Positions 37,042 to 46,600 of a stretch of DNA of 64,000 nt are shown piece by piece (the first letter of the stretch is position 1; each line of letters opens with the position of its first letter). Source of the stretch: PSRI01 sp041484195. Its GTDB lineage: Bacteria; Bacteroidota; Bacteroidia; Chitinophagales; Chitinophagaceae. The notes below the pieces were generated by a model. It saw only the letters and a list, made by a program, of their open reading frames with translations. It was not told where the DNA came from and did no database searches. The stretch is from contig JBGPHC010000011.1 in the NCBI GenBank assembly GCA_041484195.1, positions 59,499 to 123,498 of the forward strand, read 5' to 3'. A program made the translations under genes and the position numbers.

Positions 37042-38190
37042 TCAGACATTGGATTTCTGCATCAGGGCTGAAGGGGTATTGGCAATGATCCATAGATCAT
37101 ACATAAAATTGGATTGATGGGCATAAGCGATATCGAGATTGATACGCTCCAACGCCGACATATTCTTTTGTCCTCTTTTCTTGATCTGCCACAGGCCTGT
37201 AATGCCCGCGGGAGCCATGAAACGCTCTGCCCACTGGTCGGTAGTAAGCGCCGCTGCTTCATATAACGGCAGGGGACGGTTTCCCACCAGGGACATATCT
37301 CCAAGAAGCACATTGATCAGCTGCGGCAGTTCATCCAGGCTGCAATTTCTCAGAAATGTACCAATCCTGGTCACCCTCGGGTCATTGTCAGCCTTAAAGA
37401 ACACCGGTTCCTCGTTGCTCTTGTATTGATTTAATTCCGCCAGGTCGTTAATTTTCAGATCGGCGCCCACTTCCATGGTGCGGAACTTGAAGAATTTGAA
37501 AATCCTATAGCCCCTGCCTGCACGGTATGCGGCATAAAATACGGGGCCGCGCGATTCCAGTTTTATGGCCAGCGCTATCAGGGCAAATACGGGCAATGAA
37601 ACCAGGAGCAATATAGAAGAAACCAGGATGTCAAAAATTCTTTTGAATATGGAGCCTGGCTTGTCAATCAATCCTTCACCGGATTCAATGGTCACTTTCT
37701 TCAGGGGCGATCCGTTTCCGTAACCCTTCACCCGGTTGAGCAAATGAATCTTATTAGCGAGACAGTGTCCGCACTTACTAATGTCGAGAATCTCATCAAC
37801 CAGTTTCTCTTTCCTCAAAGCCTGTATATTGGATATTGATAAAGAATTAGCACTATAGATGACCGGTATTTGTCTGAATGAATGGCTGTTCTTCAGAAAT
37901 AGCAGGAAATCCGAAGTATTCCTGCATTCATAGGGGAGATCCAGTATAATAAATCCGGGTATGATGGATTGAATTTCTTTTGATTTTTTAAGGAGAAGTT
38001 TGGCAGAGTCATAATTCTCGGCGCATTGGCCGGTTTCAAATACGCTTAACAAGGAATTTACTCTTTCAAAATTCTTGCCGATATAAAAAAACTTGAGTGT
38101 GCTGGATGGTTTATTATTTCCGGGATCAGATTCAATCCTCCTATAATACTTGAATCGCGGCGCTGTGGATCGTAAAATTTCCAAATTCAT
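37042..38190 (-). CDS. priming sugar transferase with receiver-like N-terminus
   Basis: A 382-residue protein from the ATG at 38190 (a TTG at 38226 abutting the regulator's stop is also possible). The C-terminal 190 residues are a bacterial sugar transferase (WcaJ/PglC fold): a membrane hairpin (FKRIFDILVSSILLLVSLPV), KFFKFRTMEVGAD, the DELPQLINVLLGDMSLVG catalytic segment and GITGLWQI. It starts repeat-unit synthesis on undecaprenyl phosphate. The N-terminus is unusual: instead of four membrane helices it has a soluble domain of about 120 residues shaped like a response-regulator receiver (FIILDLPY at the phospho-site position, PVIYSANSL further on) but without the acidic pair. It lies directly after a CheY-like gene. 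Confidence 0.88.
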   Translation of the reverse strand: MNLEILRSTAPRFKYYRRIESDPGNNKPSSTLKFFYIGKNFERVNSLLSVFETGQCAENYDSAKLLLKKSKEIQSIIPGFIILDLPYECRNTSDFLLFLKNSHSFRQIPVIYSANSLSISNIQALRKEKLVDEILDISKCGHCLANKIHLLNRVKGYGNGSPLKKVTIESGEGLIDKPGSIFKRIFDILVSSILLLVSLPVFALIALAIKLESRGPVFYAAYRAGRGYRIFKFFKFRTMEVGADLKINDLAELNQYKSNEEPVFFKADNDPRVTRIGTFLRNCSLDELPQLINVLLGDMSLVGNRPLPLYEAAALTTDQWAERFMAPAGITGLWQIKKRGQKNMSALERINLDIAYAHQSNFMYDLWIIANTPSALMQKSNV

Positions 38191-38226
38191 AGTTCTTGCA
38201 GTTTTGTAGGGTTTAAAAATCTTCAA

Positions 38227-38616
38227 CTAGGGTTTCAACGAAAGTATCCGGGTCTGCAAAACTCTATCTGCAGTCTCCATCAAATGAACAGGGTTAAAGG
38301 GCTTCATGAAATAAGCCATCACGCCCAATCTCATGCAATTTATTTTTGTTTCTTCTTCTCCAAGGGTCGAAAATACCATAACAGGTATATTACCATAAAG
38401 ACTGCTTGTGTTTAGGTGCTCGATGAATTCCCACTTCTTCATGTCAGGCAATTCCGCATCGGCTATGATTAAATCAGGGATATCGGAATGTTGTAGAAAA
38501 TACATGGCAGAATAGCCATCCGGGACAGTGGTTACCTTATAATTTTTTCTGAAAATAGTCTGAAGCAGAAACCGGATAGGCTTGCTGTCATCAATTGCAA
38601 GTATGTGCTTTCTCAT
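38227..38616 (-). CDS. stand-alone CheY-like response regulator
   Basis: A 129-residue single receiver domain. The acidic pocket is HILAIDDSKPIR, the phospho-acceptor aspartate is in DLIIADAELPDM (near residue 53), the conserved threonine/serine in VMVFSTLGEE and the lysine in AYFMKPFNP. All key residues are present, so it should be phosphorylated. There is no output domain and no histidine kinase in the window. Its stop codon touches the possible TTG start of the sugar transferase, whose N-terminus looks like a partner receiver, suggesting post-translational control of polysaccharide priming. Confidence 0.9.
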   Translation of the reverse strand: MRKHILAIDDSKPIRFLLQTIFRKNYKVTTVPDGYSAMYFLQHSDIPDLIIADAELPDMKKWEFIEHLNTSSLYGNIPVMVFSTLGEEETKINCMRLGVMAYFMKPFNPVHLMETADRVLQTRILSLKP

Positions 38617-39005
38617 CTTCCTAAGGGTTAAAATTTAAAAAACCATTCCTTTCGGCCATAACAATAGAACTATTGGTCGCGGCTTGCGAAGGAATTGGAA
38701 AAGATTTCATGTAAATCTTTAAGGAACCGGAATCAGAGGAATTGGAAAGCACTGGTGCCCGGAGTGGATTTTCCGTAGCTAAATTTAATGGATATTGAAG
38801 CCAGAAGCGGTACTGAAAGAAAAAACCTTTCGGTTTCTCAGAGGAAATTTGTGGACAGAGTTGAATTAATCACTAATAGATACGAGGCGAAAATAGAAAC
38901 AAAAATCTTAAATACCAAGTAGTAAGTCGCTTTTTTACCAAAATACCCGCAAAATGGTAGTTTGTCCGACAATTGGTAAGCAGATGAAAAACTTAAGTTA
39001 ACCAC
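38617..39005. other. 389-base intergenic region in the leftward polysaccharide arm
   Basis: It lies between the GT2 at 39006-40184 and the response regulator, both leftward. It holds a short GAAA-loop hairpin with a T tract (38812-38840), then a TAAATTTA near-match to the -7 box on the minus strand. It probably ends one transcript and starts the next. No gene or RNA was seen. Confidence 0.5.
38812..38840 (-). terminator. possible terminator with GAAA tetraloop
   Basis: On the minus strand GAAACC-GAAA-GGTTTT forms a six-pair stem (one G-T) closed by a GAAA loop and run into TTTTTTC. It lies about 170 bases past the stop of the GT2 gene at 39006. The stem is short, so support is moderate. Confidence 0.4.
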
Positions 39006-40184
39006 TTAATTACGTCGGGAAGCCTTTTCCCACAAAACAGTCTGCCTGCCTCTTATATATCTGAAAAATCCCAGCACGAGGGAAACATTCATGAATACAA
39101 AATAATAAGGCACATAAAGTAGTTTCAGGCTGGCACCCTTCTTTTCCAGTGCCCAATTGACAATGGCCGAGATGTAAAACAATACTTGTCCTATAAATAC
39201 CATCGGGTAAAACCAACCTGGATCCATAAAAGCAAGATAGGCTCCCGAAACAAAGATAAGAACCAGGGCGGGGGGGCAAACTGTCCAGCGCAGTACACGA
39301 TGTGATATATATTGAAATGAAAGCTTCGGGTACTTATATATATTGAGGATTTCCTTCAGAAGATGCATTGACTGGAAGGCGCCAGCGCTGATCCTTATTT
39401 TTCTTTTCCGTTCATCGGCAATGGACGAAGAGGGAGCTTCTGCGGCGTAGGCCGCCGGTTCGTACTCAATTCTGTAACCCTTCAGGCAAACTCTCAGTGA
39501 AATGACAAAATCATCGAGGATAATATTGTCTCCAACATTTTCGTACAAATCGGTGCGGACCGAGAACAATTCACCTGCGGCGCCAACAACGGTGTACCAT
39601 TCAGCATCCAGTTTTTTAAGGAATGATTCATATTTCCAATAAAGACCTTCGCCGGCTCCGGCAATGTGATCATAACCACTCTTGAGAATTTTTTTTTCTC
39701 CTGCAACCCCGCCCACGGTCGGATCAGCATAATGCTTCACTATCTCCCTTATGCATTCCTTATTGAGCAAAGTGTTGGCGTCGCAGAAAATCACTATCGG
39801 ATTCCTTACAAATGCCATGGCCCTGTGCATGGCAGCCACTTTTCCACTCCGTTCCGGCTTATGTAATAATTGTATTCTCTTATTCTTGCTAATGATTTCG
39901 GGGGTCTTGTCGGAAGATCCATCTGTTACAAACAGGAGCTGGGCCTTTTCAGGAGGATAGTCCAACTCCATCGTGTTTTTTATTTTCATTTCAATGAAAT
40001 CCTGCTCATTGTAAGCGGCAACCACCAGGGAAACGGGGGGTTCAAAAGAAGGGTCTTTATAAGCGGGTCTGGGAAAGTATTTTTTCCTGATTTTCACCAT
40101 TATCCAAAGGATCAGGCCATACCCCACATAACTGTAAAAAACAATGCTCAGGGAAATCCAAAATACGAGTTTAGCCATCAACAT
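39006..40184 (-). CDS. membrane-bound family 2 glycosyltransferase
   Basis: A 392-residue GT2 enzyme. An N-terminal helix (VFWISLSIVFYSYVGYGLIL) leads into a GT-A domain with VSLVVAAYNEQDFIEMKI, the DGSSDKTPEI loop and IVIFCDANTLLNKECI as the metal motif. Later come a variant of the E-D-x-x-x acceptor motif (DNIILDDFVISLRVCLKGYR) and KRKIRISAGAFQSM, followed by three or so C-terminal helices. It is likely involved in chain assembly of the exopolysaccharide. It is divergent from the giant adhesin gene, facing it across about 430 bases. Confidence 0.88.
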   Translation of the reverse strand: MLMAKLVFWISLSIVFYSYVGYGLILWIMVKIRKKYFPRPAYKDPSFEPPVSLVVAAYNEQDFIEMKIKNTMELDYPPEKAQLLFVTDGSSDKTPEIISKNKRIQLLHKPERSGKVAAMHRAMAFVRNPIVIFCDANTLLNKECIREIVKHYADPTVGGVAGEKKILKSGYDHIAGAGEGLYWKYESFLKKLDAEWYTVVGAAGELFSVRTDLYENVGDNIILDDFVISLRVCLKGYRIEYEPAAYAAEAPSSSIADERKRKIRISAGAFQSMHLLKEILNIYKYPKLSFQYISHRVLRWTVCPPALVLIFVSGAYLAFMDPGWFYPMVFIGQVLFYISAIVNWALEKKGASLKLLYVPYYFVFMNVSLVLGFFRYIRGRQTVLWEKASRRN

Positions 40185-40615
40185 CCTTAAGAATTGACTT
40201 TTGCGCCATTATGTTTCAAATCCCTGGCTAAATTAGTGGGTATCATCTGAAAATAATTTGGTTTTTTTCTGCACATTATCTTATGTCAAGTGCGGAAAAA
40301 TTACATTTGATTAATTTTGATTATTGAAAAATATGACTACTTTTACAGCCGCTACCTCGGGGATAGCTGTTTGTTGGACAGAAATTCCCCATACCCTAAA
40401 TCCTGCCTAGAAATTCCATTCTGTTTGCTTCACTGCTGATATTTGATATTCTTGAAAAGCGCTTGATCACAAAAAGAAAATCATCACGCATTTTCTTTTG
40501 CCAATACTCCTTCCTGAACGGGTGCTATCGCCCAGCATTTTTTCATTCCAAGATTCTCTATAAAAACCAAAAGGTTTATTTCAAACATTTTGGAAACACT
40601 CAATTTATTATTTTC
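40185..40615. other. 431-base divergent intergenic region with long leader
   Basis: It separates the leftward GT2 from the giant adhesin. It contains a promoter-like TTTG-N18-TACTTTTA (40316-40345) directed rightward, so the adhesin mRNA would have a leader of about 260 bases. The adhesin frame stays open upstream to a TTG at 40463, but that stretch looks non-coding. No riboswitch or RNA gene was recognised. Confidence 0.5.
40316..40345 (+). promoter_or_regulatory. Bacteroidota-type promoter TTTG-N18-TACTTTTA
   Basis: TTTG at 40316-40319 and TACTTTTA at 40338-40345 (one mismatch from TAnnTTTG) are separated by 18 bases, within the normal range for the phylum's primary sigma factor. It would start transcription near 40352. 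Confidence 0.45.
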
Positions 40616-43600
40616 ATGAAAAAGCTTTACCTGCTTACCACTGTGCTGCTTATGATTTCCGCACAGATGGCCCAGTCTCAACCCGGCGTTCTTGACCCCA
40701 ATGACCCAGACGTCATCTTTACTTCCACTTTTAAGCCGGCCGTCCCGGCATTCGGCAGCATTGCCAAATGGGGACATGCCAAGAGGCTGAGTTGGAATTC
40801 CACGGCCTACAAAGCATATTATTTCAATGGCATGGGATTCAGGATTAAATTCCCGAAATCTTATGTGCACAATGTCAACGACGGTAAGAAATACCCCGTT
40901 TTCATTTTCCTTCCCGGATTGGGAGAGAAGGGGGATGCTTGGGATAATGAGTGGAGTTTGTTTCATGGAGGGGATGTCCATTTGAATAATGTGAATAATG
41001 GAACATTCGATGGATTCCTTGTATATGTACAAAGCCCTTCCGGATATTTCAGCGCCTGGTTCGGCACCATTACTTCCATGCTGGATACGATGGCAAAATA
41101 TACCAAGGCCGATATTGACCGCGTAAGCCTGAGTGGTTTGTCAGGTGGTGGTCAGGCCGACTGGGATTTTCTGCAAACTCCCAGTTATGCAAAATATTTT
41201 TCTGCTATCCTGCCAATTTCGGCAGCGCAGCTTCAGGATACTCCTTATTTCCGTTCCCATATCACTATTCCTGTTTGGAGCCCCAATGGCGGACTGGACA
41301 GTGATCCTACTCCAGGAACAGCATCCGAGGTATTTCAGCATTATAAGGATTTGGGCGGAGATTTGATCCAGACCCTTTATCCAAAACTGGGACATGGTAC
41401 CTGGGACACTTTCTGGAAAGAGCCTAATTATTGGCCCTATTTAAATTCCAGGCATAAAGCCAATCCCCTGGTTTATTTCCAACGAACTCTATTCTGCCCC
41501 AATGATCCGGTGGACGTTACATTGGCGCTGAATCCGGGGTTTAATGCTTACCAATGGCAGAAAAGGGCCGATACACTTAGCGCCTGGGCTGATATCGGCG
41601 GCGCTACCAGTGCAAGCCTTCATGTTACTTCATACGGAATTTACAGAGCCCGTTTCAGAAGGACGGCCAGCAGCAATTGGTCCGACTGGTCTCCCGCTCC
41701 GGTTGTAATTGGCGTGAAGCCACCAACCATTACGCCTCCGATCCAGATCAACGGTATCCATAGTAAGGTATTACCCGCGCCCGACGGAAGCACTACGGTT
41801 CCCCTGATGGTTCCAAGCACTTATGCATCTTTTGACTGGAGAAGAGTGAGTGACAATGTGAAGGTTGGCAGCAATAATATTTACAATGCGCCAGTAGGTC
41901 AATTTAAAGTGATGGTGACCGAGCAATTCGGCTGTTCCAGTAATTTCTCACCGGCATATTCAGTGATTGACGCGAATGGCGCCAACAAACCAGACAAGGC
42001 CGGTAATGTAATCGCGCTGACCAAGTCCAGCACTTCAATTGAAGTTGACTGGAGTGATAACCCCAACCCGATCTTTAATGAAACCGCATTTGAAATTTAC
42101 AGGAGCACTACTCCCGGTGGACCCTACACGATGGTGGGGATAAACCAGGCAGACAGCCTTACCTTCCTCGACCAGGGTCTGGCAGTGAATACCAGGTATT
42201 ATTATATTGTGCGTTCGGTCAATGACAATGGCGCTGCTCCTGTGAGCAATGAGGTGAATGCGATCACCATGTCGGATACACAGCCTCCTACGGCTCCCAC
42301 CAATCTGAACATTACCTGGTCCACCCGCAATTCCATTACGCTTCAATGGGATCCTTCATTCGATGACGTGGGCATCCAGAAATACGATATTTATGTAAAT
42401 GGCACCAGGCAGTATACCACAGACCAGACTACTTTTACAGTGAGCAACCTGCAGCCACTTACCAACTATACTTTTTATGTGAAGGCTAGAGATCTTTCAA
42501 ATAATCTTTCTCCCAACAGTAACCAGATCACAGGCATCACAAAACTGCGCGGATTCACTTACAATTATTACGAAGGCAGTTGGTCTGTTTTGCCGGATTT
42601 CAACACACTTCCAATCATATCTTTCGGGACGGTGCCTAATATCAGCATTTCAAGTGCACTGCATACCACCAATTTTGGATTTGTGTTCCAGGGATTCATT
42701 AAAATACCTGTAACAGGCAGCTATAAGTTTGAAACCAATTCAGATGACGGCAGCCGCCTGTATATAGGTGCAGGCGCCTATAGCGCTCAGACGGCCTCAT
42801 TGGTTAATAACGATGGCTTGCATGGAGGCCAATACCGCAGCGGCACGATCAATCTGACCGCAGGTATCTATCCGATCATCGTAACCTTCTTCCAGGCAAC
42901 TGGTGGTTCGAGCCTCAATATATACTGGACCAATGCGGCGGCGGGATTCCCCTCGCGCACCAGGATACCCGACAGTTCATTTTCAGACAATGTGGACGTT
43001 AGCGTAAGTGTGGGAACTCCTGGCAATCTCAAGGCCACTACCCTTTCTTATAACAAGATTAACCTGAGCTGGAACGATAACAGCAACAATGAAACTGGCT
43101 TCGAAATTTACCGTACTACCGATATCAATAACGTATTTGTCACGATCGGAACGGCTCCTGCCAATGCCACAAGCTTCATCGATTCCACCTGCAGTTCCAA
43201 TACGAAGTATTATTATAAAGTAAAGGCCATTGGAAGTTCAGGAGAATCCAATCTTTGCCAGAATTACAGAGAGGCTAATTGGAAATTCAATAATAACCTG
43301 GCCGACTCAACCGAGAACGCGCGTAATGCGAGTGGTGTGAATAATCCCACGTTCGATGCTTCCGACAAAATGGAGGGAACCCATTCCATTAAGTTGAACG
43401 GAACCAATCAATCCGTCAACTTGCCGAGCACGAATAATTTCCTCCGGGAAGCCTATACGGAAAGGACGATTGCGTTCTGGATGAAGTCTCAGAGTAATAC
43501 AAGCAACCGTATCCTCTTCGATATCGGAGGAAGCGATGATGGACTTGCGCTCAGTCTGAACACTAATACACTGATCGCGGGCATCGCCAGCAACAGCACC

Positions 43601-46600
43601 AGGATCAGCTTTTCCACTCCTTACACCAGTACGGCTTGGAATCATATTGCCCTGGTTTATTCTCAGGCATCACTCAGCCTTTATGTGAACGGAGTATTGG
43701 CTGCTTCCAATACCAGTCTGCCATTCAGCAGCCTTACCACTACTACAAATTCTTCCGCTATCGGCGCCACCAATGGCTCCAACGCATTCAATACGTCCAC
43801 CGGTTTCTTCCAGGGATGGATTGATAATTTTGTAGTATTGAACAGTGCGCTGACGGCTCCGGCAGTTGCCGACTTCATGAATAATACATTCAAAGAGTCT
43901 AACGCAACTACTACTGGTTTGCCGCCGGTTCCTGGAGCTCCTGATCACCTGAAGGCGGTCACCAATAGCACTTCCAAGATAACCCTGACCTGGAACGATC
44001 ATGCAGTGAATGAAACAGGTTATGAGATCTGGAGGTCTATTAATAACAATTCTAATTTCAGATTAATAGCCAATGTGCCCGACACCAATGGGTCGATCGC
44101 GAATTATGCTGACACGGGCCTCTATGCCAATGTCAACTATTATTACAGAGTGAGAGCCTATGGTGTAGGCGGTTTCTCCGCTTATTCAAATGATACGGTG
44201 GCACTCACTTTCAACAACAAGCCGCAATTGGCTGGAATCCCCGGATTGGTGATGAAGTATGGTACGCAGAAGATCGTAAATGTATCGGCAACTGATCCTG
44301 ATGGTGAGGTACTTACCCTAAGCGTTGTGAATATGCCGGCATTCGGCGCCTTCAGCAACACGGGCAATGGAACAGGCACAATCACACTCAGTCCGAGCCA
44401 GGCACAGCAAGGTGTTTACAACATAAAGGTTCGTGCGAACGATGCTCACCAAGGTGCAGACAGTCTTGTGTTCAGCGTGATCGTAAATTCCAATAACCCG
44501 CCTAGTCTGGCCGCAGTGAGCGATATTTCTCTGGCAGAAGGCAAGACCGCCAGTGTGCAAATCGTAGCGACAGATCCGGATGGCACAAATACTCTACAAT
44601 GGTCAACGGTCGGATTCCCAGCTTTTGCCACTTTAGCGGCTAATACTAATGGCATCAGCTTTATCCAACTCAATCCGAACTATGCGAGCGAGGGAAGCTA
44701 TCCCGTTTCTGTAACGGTTAATGATGGTGCCGGCGGCGTTGCTACCAGTTCCTTTAATATTATCATAACACCGGGAGATCCCAATTCTAGCATATTTGTG
44801 AATTTCAGTGATGCGGCTACTGTTAATCCTTCTCCCTGGAATAAAGTGACAGGCACTAACACCAGCGGGCTTAGGGATGCCAATGGACAAGCCACTACCA
44901 TCGGTTTGACGGTTAATTCAACCTGGCAGAGCTATACGGCAGGTGCGCAAACGGGCAATAATTCAGGTGTATATCCAGACGCTGTCATGAAAGATTATTT
45001 CTGGTTCGGCGCCTACGGCGTGGCCAATACGGTGGACATCAGCATGACCGGATTGAACCCAGCTTACAAATACAGCTTTACATTCCTGGGTAACAGCGCT
45101 TATACGGGATTGGGAGACAATGGCTCCACCATTTATAGCATCAATGGAATATCGAGGACCTTGAATGTTCAGAATAATACCCAGAACACAGTCTCCATTC
45201 CTAATATTGCTCCTAATGGCTCCGGCGTAATTACATTGAATCTGAGCAAGGCAGCCGGCGCTCCTGCAGGCTATCTGAACGCGATGGTGATTCAGCAATT
45301 GTTTGACGATGGCACGGTGCCCATTATGCCTACCAACTTCACGGCACAGAATAATCCTGACGGAACCGTGAGATTGAGTTGGAAGGATATCGCATACAAT
45401 GAAACGAAGTACGATATCTACAGGGCCTTGCAGGAAGAAGGGCCTTACAGCCTGCTGGTTCCCGGCCCCAACCAGAATGATACTTCTTATGTAGATACCA
45501 CAGCAGCAGCGCTGACTACCTACTATTATAAATTGGTGGCTCTGAATGACCATGGGTACTCTGACTTCACGGACGCCGTGAGCATCACTACCATTAACAG
45601 AACACCCAGCCTCGGTGCTATCGCCAACGTACAGGTGAAGTCCACCAATACGGCCAGCTTCAGTTTTGCGGCCTCAGATGATGCTACGGACATTCTGACC
45701 ACCACCCTGACGAACCTGCCTTCGTTCGCGGCCTTCCAGAACAATGGCAACGGCAGTGGCCAGATCACATTCACACCCACTACCAATGATATCGGAACCT
45801 ATAATAATGTGACCGTGACCGTTAGTGATAACCACGGAGCCAGTGTTTCGAGATCATTCAGTGTGACTGTAACGGATAAGAATATCCGAACCATTTACCT
45901 GAATTATGGCGGCGAAACCAGCCAGGCTGCGGCATTCCCCTGGAATAATGCCAATAGTTACCCCTGGCCCAACCTTCCCATCAATAACCTGAAAGATGAA
46001 ACAGGCTTGGCAACCAACTATAATGTAACCATGGTTGACGGATGGCAGGGCAACGTTTACTCGGGTATGAACACCGGCTCAAACACAGGAATATATCCTG
46101 ACGTGGTAATGAGTAATGGTTTCTATGAAACATCTACCGCTACCAGGACGATAAAGCTATCCGGGCTGAACACTTCGAAGAAATACAATATTGGATTCTT
46201 CGGCAGTAATGATATAGGGCTCAAATCGGGCGCCACCTTCAGTTCCGGCTCCAAGACTGTCACCGTTGACGGTACATTTAACACCAACCAGAATGGACAG
46301 TTGAACGGACTTGTTCCTGATGGCAGCGGAAATATTACGGTTACCATGACAAAGGCAAGTGGTGCGACATATGCCGTACTCAACGCCCTGGTCGTTGAAG
46401 AATATGATCCCAGTCTGGCGATCGTAAGGCCAGGTAACCTGTTTGCGGAACCGCTAGACAGAGGTTCAATGAAACTGGTTTGGTCAGACAGGTCAGACAA
46501 TGAGACCGGCTTTGAAATCAGGAGGGATATATCACCAAGCGGACCCTTCAGCACAGTAGCCGGTACCGTTGGAGCCAACGTGACCACATTTACCGATATC

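Noticed and set aside
40463..40615. Upstream extension of the giant adhesin from a TTG at 40463
   Set aside because: The extension would bury the signal peptide 52 residues inside the protein; the ATG at 40616 opens it directly.
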